Position numbers and translations under genes: made by a program. DNA of 64,000 bases from an uncultured Bacteroidota bacterium (GTDB lineage Bacteria; Bacteroidota; Bacteroidia; AKYH767-A; OLB10): contig CAINEC010000162.1 in assembly GCA_903847585.1 (NCBI GenBank), positions 1 to 64,000 on the forward strand. The letters are read 5' to 3'. Of this stretch, positions 52,928 through 61,748 are shown piece by piece. The first letter of the stretch is position 1. The number at the start of each line of letters is the position of its first letter. The notes beneath the pieces are model-generated. The model saw nothing but the letters and a program-made list of their open reading frames with translations, was not told where the DNA came from and did no database searches.

Positions 52928-55345
52928 CTACTTCGTGAAACCTAATTGACGTGCTTTTATCGAGCTGGCCACTACCGTATATATCACTAAACTGCTCGTA
53001 CTGATAGGCATTAAAATAGCCGCAATTACAGGCGACAAAGTTCCTTGTACGGCAAACCATAATCCCAGAAAATTATACACCAGTGATATGATAAAACTGA
53101 TGATGATAATTCGGTTAGCTGACTTGGCAAGACGAATTAACTTCTCCAATTTTGATAAATTACTTCCAATAATAATAGCATCACATGCAGGAGTAAAGTT
53201 GTTGATGTCGTTTGAAATGGCAATTCCTACATGGCCATGCATTAACGCACCAGCATCATTTAATCCATCACCAACCATCATCGTTTTAAATCCATGTTGA
53301 TTAAGTTCATTGATGTAATTTAATTTATCAATGGGTTTGCAATGAAAGCGCATATGCGTTCCTTCGGGAAGAATTGTACTTAGGTTGATTCGCTCATGCT
53401 CATCATCACCGCTGATCACACCTAATTGAATATTGTGATTTGATAAGTCGGAAGTTAACTCCTTAACACCTTCGCGATATTTATTTTGAATTGCGAAATA
53501 GCCGTATATTTCATTATCAATTCCAATATATACTCGTGTTGACTTTAATGTATCGAGTTGTTTTTTTCCTGTCAGGTATTCTTCACTTCCAATTTTATAG
53601 TGATGTCCGAAAATCATGGCCGTTAATCCTTGACCAGGAAATTCTTCAATATGAATAGATGTATCTGCGAATGCTTTTAATTTCAAATATTTCGATAATA
53701 CAATACTTAATGGATGAGTAGAAGACGATACTATTGTATAGATAGCACGTAAATGAAAATCGCTCAATTCAACACCGACATAATTTATCTGATTAGATTC
53801 AGGCTCTGTTAATGTGCCTGTCTTATCAAATATAACAGTATCAATATCCGCCAACTTTTCAATCACCTGAACATTGCGTAGATAAATTCCTTTCTTACCA
53901 AGCAATCGAATGATATTTCCGAAGGTAAACGGAGCAGATAATGCTAATGCACAAGCACAAGCAATAACCAACACCGCAGTGAAAGCATTAATTGCTCTTG
54001 TAAAATCCTGATGATACCAATAAGCAAATGATGATATAGCAATAACAACAGTTACCAAGACAAACCAACGGCTAATGGTATTCACCATTTTTTGAAAATA
54101 ACTGGTCTGATTAACTTTATCACTTTGTTGATTCCAAAGTTTAGTCAAGTAACTATTAGAGGTAGCCTGATCTACCATCACGTCAATAGGACCATTCAAT
54201 AATTTAGCTCCCGCATAAATCAATTCACCTTTATTGACTTTAACTGGTGTCGATTCTCCAGAAACAAAACTATAATCAATATGAGCCGATTGATTTAAGA
54301 GTTTTACATCCGCAGGAATAATCTCATGATTACGAATCTTCAGACGATCACCTTTAACAACATCATTAACTAAAACAGTTTCTTCTTTAATGCCATTGTA
54401 TCTCGTAACAGCAATAGGGAAGTAGGAGGTATAATCCCTGTTAAAAGAAAGCCATTGATAGGTTTTATCTTGAAAATTTCTTCCAATAAGCATGAAGAAG
54501 ATAAGTCCGGTCATACTATCAAAATAGCCAGGGCCAGTACCAGAAACAATTTCGTACAAGCTTCTTAAAAACATGGCTAAAATACCAATGGCAATAGGCA
54601 CATCAATATTGACAACCTTTTGTCGGAAGCTTCTGAAAGAGTTTATAAAAAATTCACTTGCAGAATAAAAGAAAACCGGCAATGCTAAAACCACAATCAC
54701 ATATCGAAATAATTGTCGGAAGTCCTCAGCGCCAAAAACACCTCCCGATAAATATTCAGGAAAACTCAACAACATAATATTTCCAAAAGCAAATCCCGCT
54801 AAACCGATTTTATAAATCCTTGCATTCGATTTTTTAGCGAACTGATGATTGCTGACTTTATTTAAATTCAATTCTGGCTCGTAACCAATTAAAGTAAGTT
54901 GTTCAACTATATTGCGAAGGGAAGTTGCCGACGAATTAAAAACAATCAATATTTCCTTACTTACAAAATCAACTTGTGATCGTACCACGCCCTTATCGAT
55001 TCTTGAAAAATTCTCTAACAACCAAATACAACTACTACAATGCATATTCGGAATATGGAAACGAATATGAACTTCATTCTTAGATTTAAAACTGATTAAC
55101 TTCTCAATAATTTGCTCTTCCTCTAAAAAAGCAAAGCGATTACCGAGATAACTGTTCTTACGATTTATGCCAGGGTTATCGGAAATAGCGTAATAATTAC
55201 AAAGGTTGTTTTCATTCAGTACTTCATATACTAACTTACAGCCTACGCAACAAAAGTCTTTATCATCAAATTTAACTTTGTCTTCTTCACACTTTTCGTG
55301 ACAATGATAACAATTGGTAACTACTGAAGTATTTGTTAATGACAT
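52928..55345 (-). CDS. ccoI: Heavy-metal P-type ATPase for cbb3 assembly (CcoI/FixI)
   Basis: Zn-like Cys cluster, HCSSCIWLLE, CACALALSAPF, FDKTGTLTEP, VGDGLNDAGALMHGHVGIAI. Confidence 0.95.
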   Translation of the reverse strand: MSLTNTSVVTNCYHCHEKCEEDKVKFDDKDFCCVGCKLVYEVLNENNLCNYYAISDNPGINRKNSYLGNRFAFLEEEQIIEKLISFKSKNEVHIRFHIPNMHCSSCIWLLENFSRIDKGVVRSQVDFVSKEILIVFNSSATSLRNIVEQLTLIGYEPELNLNKVSNHQFAKKSNARIYKIGLAGFAFGNIMLLSFPEYLSGGVFGAEDFRQLFRYVIVVLALPVFFYSASEFFINSFRSFRQKVVNIDVPIAIGILAMFLRSLYEIVSGTGPGYFDSMTGLIFFMLIGRNFQDKTYQWLSFNRDYTSYFPIAVTRYNGIKEETVLVNDVVKGDRLKIRNHEIIPADVKLLNQSAHIDYSFVSGESTPVKVNKGELIYAGAKLLNGPIDVMVDQATSNSYLTKLWNQQSDKVNQTSYFQKMVNTISRWFVLVTVVIAISSFAYWYHQDFTRAINAFTAVLVIACACALALSAPFTFGNIIRLLGKKGIYLRNVQVIEKLADIDTVIFDKTGTLTEPESNQINYVGVELSDFHLRAIYTIVSSSTHPLSIVLSKYLKLKAFADTSIHIEEFPGQGLTAMIFGHHYKIGSEEYLTGKKQLDTLKSTRVYIGIDNEIYGYFAIQNKYREGVKELTSDLSNHNIQLGVISGDDEHERINLSTILPEGTHMRFHCKPIDKLNYINELNQHGFKTMMVGDGLNDAGALMHGHVGIAISNDINNFTPACDAIIIGSNLSKLEKLIRLAKSANRIIIISFIISLVYNFLGLWFAVQGTLSPVIAAILMPISTSSLVIYTVVASSIKARQLGFTK

Positions 55346-55364
55346 ATCATTTAAATCTTGAATA

Positions 55365-55407
55365 CAAGATTATTCAATGTATACACCTATACTAATGACA
55401 AATGTCA
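55365..55407 (-). promoter_or_regulatory. Crp/FNR-type site TGACATTTGTCA (minus; 55396-55407) + -7-like box TAATCTTG (55365-55372) ahead of ccoI
   Basis: Perfect TGACA/TGTCA arms; spacing 36.5 bp; box has one mismatch to TAnnTTTG. Confidence 0.65.
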
Positions 55408-55472
55408 GTTGCTATTTTGATAGTGGTCACAAAACATTTTTTCCAAAAAGTGGTTTAAATTATATCTATGAA

Positions 55473-55515
55473 TGACGTAGGTCATTTGCAACTCATCTTG
55501 AATAAAGCAATTTTG
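55473..55515 (+). promoter_or_regulatory. Crp/FNR-type site TGACGTAGGTCA (55473-55484) + -7-like box CAATTTTG (55508-55515)
   Basis: TGAC/GTCA arms; spacing 36.5 bp; one mismatch in box. Confidence 0.6.
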
Positions 55516-55535
55516 CAAATACATAATTGAACAAC

Positions 55536-55937
55536 ATGTTATCCGAAACAAAAGCGTCGAGCTCGCTACACCTTTACATCGATTTAAACTCAAGACTTTC
55601 TGAAATCCAAAGAGAGTTCAATTCTTATTTCCCATTCTTAAAGATTGAATTTTTTAAAGCACCTCATAAAATCGGACAAGGATTAAAGAAAGATCTAATC
55701 ATCAATTCGAATAAATTAGTGAAGGATTGTTCAACTATCAAAAAGGGTGGTGTAATTGAATTTACCAATATCACTCCTGTAAGCGATTTAGAAACGAAAT
55801 TTTTCAAAGACTTTAAATTATCTGTGCAGGTATTTAGAAAGGCAGGTAGGGTATGGTTAGAAACAACTGCAACAGATAGCTGGACCTTAGCGCAACAAAA
55901 TGAAGAAGGCGCTGAATTCTCAACGCCATCTAAATAA
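55536..55937 (+). CDS. Conserved small hypothetical protein divergent from ccoI
   Basis: 133-aa ORF (MLSETKASSSLHLYIDLN...VWLETTATDSWTLAQQNEEGAEF) directly downstream of a Crp/FNR-type promoter. Confidence 0.65.
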   Translation: MLSETKASSSLHLYIDLNSRLSEIQREFNSYFPFLKIEFFKAPHKIGQGLKKDLIINSNKLVKDCSTIKKGGVIEFTNITPVSDLETKFFKDFKLSVQVFRKAGRVWLETTATDSWTLAQQNEEGAEFSTPSK

Positions 55938-55950
55938 TTTGATCTTCCTT

Positions 55951-57009
55951 TTAAGCTTTTAAATGACGAAGCTTTTCATCATTGATGATTTTAATTTTTC
56001 CGTCTTTAATCTCAATTAACTTTTCTTCTTTAAAATCACTAAGCGTTCTAATCAACGACTCTGTAGCTGTCCCAACAATATTGGCTAAATCTTCACGAGC
56101 GATTGCCATAGCAAAATGAGATGCATCAGTCGTCTTGTACTTATCTTGTAATAAAATCAATGCCTCGGCAGTTCTCTTTCTAACAGAACTGTAAGCCAAT
56201 TCTAATAGACGTTCTTGCTTATCGATAACACCCTTTGTTAAAAAACGAATGAAGTTCTTCGTAACGGCATGGTTGCTATAAACCAGATTGAAAAATTCTT
56301 CCTTAGGAATAAAAATCACTTCTGACTCTTCTAATGTTTCAGCACTTTCAATATAAGGCTTTTCTTCTAACAGTGATACATATCCGAAGAAATCACCTTC
56401 TTTCAACAAATCAGTGATCAACTCTTTACCATACTCATGCGTCTTAGTAATTTTTACTTTACCTGACTTCACATAATAAATTCCGTTAGGGTAGTGGTGC
56501 TCCTGATAAATCTTTTCTTTCTTTTTATAATGATTCACTTTTTTGCCATCCAGGAATTTCTTCAAGGCTGCATCACCAGCCACATCACTGATGAAATGAC
56601 TTAGTCCATCAAAGTCAGGTTGATAATCTTTCTTAAGTGCATCAGCTCTTTTCAAACGACTTTCAATAGCATTTAATAGCTCCGTCTTATCAAAAGGTTT
56701 GGTGATATAATCATCGGCACCTAAATCCATTCCTTTACGCATATCGCTACGTTCTGCTTTTGCTGTCAGGAAGATAAATGGAACTGAGTTTAAATCGGTA
56801 TCCTTGCTCAGTAAATGTAAAACTCCATAGCCATCTAAACCTGGCATCATGATATCACAGATAATCAAATCTGGTTTTTCCTTACGAGCCATTTCAACAC
56901 CATCTTTTCCATCAGGTGCTGTACAAACTGTATAATTCGCCAGCTCTAAAATCTCAGCTGTATTTTCTCTTACATCCAGATTGTCTTCAATTAATAAAAT
57001 CTTTTTCAT
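55951..57009 (-). CDS. Response regulator: receiver + cNMP-like sensor + Crp-type HTH
   Basis: KILLIEDNLDVRENTAEIL / LIICDIMMPGLDGYG / FLTAKA / KPFD; jelly-roll YYVKSGKVKITK...GDFFGY; HTH IAREDLANIVGTATESLIRTLSDF. Confidence 0.92.
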   Translation of the reverse strand: MKKILLIEDNLDVRENTAEILELANYTVCTAPDGKDGVEMARKEKPDLIICDIMMPGLDGYGVLHLLSKDTDLNSVPFIFLTAKAERSDMRKGMDLGADDYITKPFDKTELLNAIESRLKRADALKKDYQPDFDGLSHFISDVAGDAALKKFLDGKKVNHYKKKEKIYQEHHYPNGIYYVKSGKVKITKTHEYGKELITDLLKEGDFFGYVSLLEEKPYIESAETLEESEVIFIPKEEFFNLVYSNHAVTKNFIRFLTKGVIDKQERLLELAYSSVRKRTAEALILLQDKYKTTDASHFAMAIAREDLANIVGTATESLIRTLSDFKEEKLIEIKDGKIKIINDEKLRHLKA

Positions 57010-57013
57010 AGCA

Positions 57014-58255
57014 TTAATTTATTTGATTCGGAAAAGTGATCTCGATCCTTGTTCCTTCGTTTAGTTTACTAGTTAAATGTAAATGACCTTTCATAATGTC
57101 AACATAGTTGCCCACAATATGTAACCCTAATCCTGTACCTTGAATATTAAATGCATTTTTTCCTCTATAGAAACGTTCAAACAAATGCTTCAAATCTTCC
57201 TCGCTAATTCCAATTCCCTGATCTTGCACCACCATTTTTATTTCATTGGAATTCACATCTGCATCCAATGTTATAGACTTGCCTTCTGATGAAAATTTAA
57301 TAGCATTACTTAAAAGATTAAAAAGAATATTCTTGATTAGCTTAGCATCAAGAAACACCAAATTATCACCATGATAATTAATAACTATTTCCTGTCCTGC
57401 TTTTGTATTCTGACGCATATCACTCGCAATTTCATTCATCAGAATATTCAAATCGAACATACTCATATCTGCATGAATCTTTCCTTCTTCTAATTTACTG
57501 ATAGATAGAAAATCACTTAAGATATCATTCAGGTTATTAACTGAAGACTGAATTCGTTTGATATGCTTTTGCTTTTTCTCTTCTTGCTCGGGAGTTTTAT
57601 ATTCTGAAATCAAAACAGCAGAAGAAAGGATAGTGGTGAGTGGTGTACGAAACTCATGCGATGCCATTGAAATAAATCGCGACTTTAAATCATTCAGGTC
57701 TTTTTCTTTTTCGAGGGCCATACTTAATTCTGATCTCGACTTCTCTAATTCCAAAATTGCTTCTTGCAAAACGCTGGTACGATCAGAAACCTTACGTTCT
57801 AAATCTTCATTCGACTTTTGCAAGGTAAGTGCAATCTGCTCAAGCTCTAATTGTTTTTCCCTTACAGAAGCTTCAATCTTCTTTCTAACAGAAATATCAA
57901 TCAAAAAGGCAATGATGTATTTGCGATCATCCTTAAAAATAGGACTCAAGCTAATCTCTATTGGGAACAAGGTGCCATCTTTTCTCAATGCATGTAAATC
58001 TAAACCTAATCCCATCGGACGAGCATGTGGCTTATCGATATACGATTTACGATGATGTTCATGATGTCCTTTGATGTTCTTAGGTACTAATACATCAATC
58101 GATTCATTTAATAATTCATTCGACTCATATCCGAACATCTTACATGCTGCTGGATTCATCAATTGAATCAATCCACTTTCATTGGAAATAATAATCCCTT
58201 CAGTAGCATGATTGAACAGGGCATCGAGTAACTCGACTTTCTCAAAATTCTGCAT
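57014..58255 (-). CDS. PAS-domain sensor histidine kinase
   Basis: PAS (NESGLIQLMNPAACKMFGYE...HALRKDGTLFPIEISLSP), H-box MASHEFRTPLTTILSS, N/G boxes NLLSNAIKFS, GTGLGLHIV. Confidence 0.93.
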   Translation of the reverse strand: MQNFEKVELLDALFNHATEGIIISNESGLIQLMNPAACKMFGYESNELLNESIDVLVPKNIKGHHEHHRKSYIDKPHARPMGLGLDLHALRKDGTLFPIEISLSPIFKDDRKYIIAFLIDISVRKKIEASVREKQLELEQIALTLQKSNEDLERKVSDRTSVLQEAILELEKSRSELSMALEKEKDLNDLKSRFISMASHEFRTPLTTILSSAVLISEYKTPEQEEKKQKHIKRIQSSVNNLNDILSDFLSISKLEEGKIHADMSMFDLNILMNEIASDMRQNTKAGQEIVINYHGDNLVFLDAKLIKNILFNLLSNAIKFSSEGKSITLDADVNSNEIKMVVQDQGIGISEEDLKHLFERFYRGKNAFNIQGTGLGLHIVGNYVDIMKGHLHLTSKLNEGTRIEITFPNQIN

Positions 58256-58304
58256 TTGACTAAAATAAGTAAGCTCTAAAAATAAACATTTTTAATGCGC
58301 TCTA

Positions 58305-58484
58305 TTATTTATTGCTGCTATATCCTGCTAAATAATACAACGGACAAAATCCAGAAGCACCTGTTACAAACGGGATTAAACCCGAAATTGCCCAAAATGA
58401 ATTATGATAGATAAAAAAAGACGCGACAGTTACTCCAGCAACTAAGCGAATAACTCGTTCATTAAAATTTTCATTGGTTACCAT
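58305..58484 (-). CDS. DUF2892/YgaP-like small membrane protein (59 aa; below ORF-track cutoff)
   Basis: MVTNENFNERVIRLVAGVTVASFFIYHNSFWAISGLIPFVTGASGFCPLYYLAGYSSNK*. Confidence 0.8.
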   Translation of the reverse strand: MVTNENFNERVIRLVAGVTVASFFIYHNSFWAISGLIPFVTGASGFCPLYYLAGYSSNK

Positions 58485-58506
58485 AGTGATATTTATTTGT
58501 TGAATC

Positions 58507-58571
58507 CAAAAGTAGATGCTCCATCCAACGAAATAAATTACGCTAATCAGTACACGTTATGATAAATGTCA
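58507..58571 (-). promoter_or_regulatory. Crp/FNR-type site TGACATTTATCA (minus; 58560-58571) + -7 box TACTTTTG (58507-58514) ahead of the DUF2892 gene
   Basis: TGA-N6-TCA; spacing 58.5 bp; perfect TAnnTTTG box. Confidence 0.65.
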
Positions 58572-58572
58572 C

Positions 58573-59973
58573 TTAAATCTGAAAAGAAGCCCCATCTTCA
58601 GGAATTTCAATATTCGAAAAGCCTAACTCTTCCAATCGCTCTTTGAAAGCTGTTGCCGCTTCTAATTCACCATGAACAAGGAAAACATTTTGCGTCAACT
58701 TCGGATTCTGACAAGTAATAAATTGAATTAACTCATCGGCATCCGCATGTGCAGAATAAGAATCAATCACTTCAATCTTAGCGTTCACATTATACAAATC
58801 ACCAAAAATCTTCACTTGCGTATCTCCATTTTTCAAACGGCCTCCCATACTGTTGGGCGTAACATACCCAACAATTAAAATGGTATTTTTAGCATCTTCA
58901 ATATTATTCTTGATATGATGTTTAACACGACCAGCTTCCATCATTCCAGAGGCTGAAATGATAATGCAAGGATCATCGCTTTCATTTAACATTTTTGAAT
59001 CCTCTACATCACGTATATAGCTTACATCATCATATCCGAAAGGATTGTCATCCTTTACCATATATTCTAAAATATCTCCATTAAACGACTCTGTATGTTT
59101 CTTCATAATTTCTGTCGCGTTAATCGACAATGGAGAATCAACATACACAGGCACGTGAGGCATTTTACCTTCTGTATGTGCACGGTCTAACGCATAAATA
59201 ATTTCTTGCGTTCGGCCTAAACTAAACGCTGGGATAATCACTTTTCCTTTACGATTTACGCAGGTATCAATCACAATATCTAACAAGCGATTTTCTGCAT
59301 CGTTCGTATGTTCGTGCAAACGATTACCATAGGTCGTTTCCATTAAGATAATATCCGCCTGTGGAAAATCTTCTGGAGCTCTTAATATTTTATCATTATA
59401 TCTTCCAACGTCACCACTAAAAAACACTTTTCTGATTTTATTTCCTTCGTTCACCAATACATTCACACATGCGCTTCCTAAGATATGTCCCGCCTCCGAA
59501 AAATGAAACGAAAGTTCTTTATCTATTTTAGTGAGCTCATGCAATCGAACAGGAACAAATTGTTTTAGAGCTTGATTAACATCATCAATCGTATAAATAG
59601 GCTTTAACAATTCCTGATGTTTTCTTGCTCTGCGCTTATTCAAATACTGCACATCGTATTCTTGAATATGAGCACTATCCGCCAACATAATACGACATAA
59701 ATCGATGGTAGCAGGCGTTGCGAATATCGGTCCCGTATAGCCGCTCTTAACCAGCTGAGGAATATTACCAGCATGATCAGCATGCGCATGCGAAAGGATT
59801 AGATAATCGATGGTAGTTGGATCAAATCCGAAATGACGATTAAGCGACTCCGTTTCAGAGCCACGACCTTGAAACAAACCACAATCGAGTAATAAGTTTT
59901 TTCCACCTTCGGTAGTAATTAAATGTTTACTGCCTGTAACAGTTTGCGCAGCTCCGTAAAAAGTAATTTTCAT
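58573..59973 (-). CDS. MBL-fold/beta-CASP RNA exonuclease-like hydrolase
   Basis: LSHAHADHAGNIPQLV, ETTYGNRLHE, IPAFSLGRTQE, ISASGMMEAGRVKHHI, DSYSAHADADEL. Confidence 0.92.
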   Translation of the reverse strand: MKITFYGAAQTVTGSKHLITTEGGKNLLLDCGLFQGRGSETESLNRHFGFDPTTIDYLILSHAHADHAGNIPQLVKSGYTGPIFATPATIDLCRIMLADSAHIQEYDVQYLNKRRARKHQELLKPIYTIDDVNQALKQFVPVRLHELTKIDKELSFHFSEAGHILGSACVNVLVNEGNKIRKVFFSGDVGRYNDKILRAPEDFPQADIILMETTYGNRLHEHTNDAENRLLDIVIDTCVNRKGKVIIPAFSLGRTQEIIYALDRAHTEGKMPHVPVYVDSPLSINATEIMKKHTESFNGDILEYMVKDDNPFGYDDVSYIRDVEDSKMLNESDDPCIIISASGMMEAGRVKHHIKNNIEDAKNTILIVGYVTPNSMGGRLKNGDTQVKIFGDLYNVNAKIEVIDSYSAHADADELIQFITCQNPKLTQNVFLVHGELEAATAFKERLEELGFSNIEIPEDGASFQI

Positions 59974-59983
59974 AGCAATGAAT

Positions 59984-61033
59984 TTAAAATATTAATACTT
60001 CGGTAGCACCAATTCCATACTTTGAAAAATCGGCAGGCCGGTAATTTAATTGCAACTCTTTTAATTCTGAAATAATAGCATCCTTCAACTTACCATTTCC
60101 AACACCATGTATAAACACAATAGTTTGCATTCGCGAAACCATGGCTTTATCCAATTCGCTTCTGAAATGATTTAACTGAATGCGGATTAGTTCACTATTT
60201 GAATAACCTTCGGGAAATTCGATTAGTGACTCAATATGTAAATCGACAATACTATTCACACCCGACAAACCATACTTCCTTAGCAAATTGCCTTCTTGCT
60301 TTTTTACTTTCGCTTCGTGAGGCTTGCTCACTTGATTCGATTTCGGATTAGTCGTTGGATTATATTTATCTTTCAATAAATCTAGTGGTAGATCTTCACT
60401 AGAATTAGCCGTTTTATATATTTCATGACTACATGCAAAGCAGAACGGTGCGGTTAACTTTGGGAATAGCTGAACGAGTCCTGGATATTCAATGGTTATT
60501 TCCTTACTGCCTGATGAGAACATCTCATTATCAGAGTAAACATAAGATACCACAAATGAATCAAACGACATTAACTGTTCACGAGTAAACTCAAATAATT
60601 CACTTTGCTGGTTAGTACTTAAAGAGAAAATAGCTATTCGCTTCAATTTATTCTTTTGCTTTTCAAAGCAAGCTCCTTGAATTTGTCCACCAAGCGCATT
60701 CACCAGGATAAACTTAATCTTTCCTGTTAGCACTGCAGATTGCTCGGGCACCGCTAAAAGTACTACGGAGGCATTTTCAATATGACTTGAAAAATCAGGA
60801 GTAGGGGAAAGGGCAGTTGTTTTATCGGTAGACTTATTATCAATAGGTTTTACACCCATTGCCTTTTCCTGAGAGGACTTAACAACTACAATTTCTTTAG
60901 AAAGGACATCGAGGGTAAAGCCATCTTCAATTTCCACAACAACAATATTATTGGCCTTAAAGCCTAAAACAATTCCGTTTTGTTTTTCATTAATAAATGT
61001 GACTGAATCGCCTATATTAAATACTGCTGACAT
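59984..61033 (-). CDS. Smr-domain protein (DUF2027-type)
   Basis: C-terminal VDLHIESLI...HFRSELDKAMVSRMQTIVFIHGVGNGKLKDAI Smr motif. Confidence 0.82.
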   Translation of the reverse strand: MSAVFNIGDSVTFINEKQNGIVLGFKANNIVVVEIEDGFTLDVLSKEIVVVKSSQEKAMGVKPIDNKSTDKTTALSPTPDFSSHIENASVVLLAVPEQSAVLTGKIKFILVNALGGQIQGACFEKQKNKLKRIAIFSLSTNQQSELFEFTREQLMSFDSFVVSYVYSDNEMFSSGSKEITIEYPGLVQLFPKLTAPFCFACSHEIYKTANSSEDLPLDLLKDKYNPTTNPKSNQVSKPHEAKVKKQEGNLLRKYGLSGVNSIVDLHIESLIEFPEGYSNSELIRIQLNHFRSELDKAMVSRMQTIVFIHGVGNGKLKDAIISELKELQLNYRPADFSKYGIGATEVLIF

Positions 61034-61134
61034 ATAACTGCAAAATAAAGCATTTAAAGTATGTCATTTTAACGAATGATCTTTTTTATCTGACAATTAA
61101 AATATGCCACGTATTCACTATTTTCGTGACTCCC

Positions 61135-61710
61135 ATGGCAAGAGAGAAAGATTATAGTAAAATTGATAAAATCTTTGAAGCGACCCTTCGATTAGTTTAT
61201 GAAAAAGGCTTTGCCGGCATCAAACTAACGGACGTTGCACGCCTTTCAGGAATTGCTATTGGAACTATCTACTTGTACTTTAAGGATAAAGATGATTTGG
61301 TTAGTCAGCTATACCAATACATCCAACGGAAAAAGAAGCAAGAGGTAAATATTGAAATTGACTTAAACAGACCAGCTATTGAATTGATAAAAGAATTGTG
61401 GATGGCTTATTATCAGGCGGTATTTGATGATTTGAAAGCAGCCGATTTTTTTTATCAGTATCAACAAAGCAATGCAGTTGTGAAAATCATCAACGAACAT
61501 GATTTGTTTGTTTTCACTAATTTAAGGCGAGTTTTATCGAAAGGAGTGATGGAAGGAAAGATTAAAAATATGGATGCGGATATTCTCTACACCATTTTAA
61601 TTGGACCTATACACGAATTGGCAAAACATGCATTAAGAAATAATTTTAAAGCAACATTCGAAGAAAAAGAAGAACTATTTAATTGTCTTATCAATAGCAT
61701 CAAAATATAA
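61135..61710 (+). CDS. TetR/AcrR-family regulator
   Basis: IFEATLRLVYEKGFAGIKLTDVARLSGIAIGTIYLYFKDKDDLV HTH. Confidence 0.9.
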   Translation: MAREKDYSKIDKIFEATLRLVYEKGFAGIKLTDVARLSGIAIGTIYLYFKDKDDLVSQLYQYIQRKKKQEVNIEIDLNRPAIELIKELWMAYYQAVFDDLKAADFFYQYQQSNAVVKIINEHDLFVFTNLRRVLSKGVMEGKIKNMDADILYTILIGPIHELAKHALRNNFKATFEEKEELFNCLINSIKI

Positions 61711-61748
61711 GTCCAATCAACCAAAAACAATACAACCAAAATAATCCA

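Noticed and set aside
57558-58055. 165-aa plus-strand ORF
   Set aside because: Fully antisense to the well-supported PAS histidine kinase; no start-site or family support.
61060-61130. Further Crp/FNR-like site between the Smr and TetR genes
   Set aside because: TGAC and TGTCA half-sites are present but not with TGA-N6-TCA spacing.
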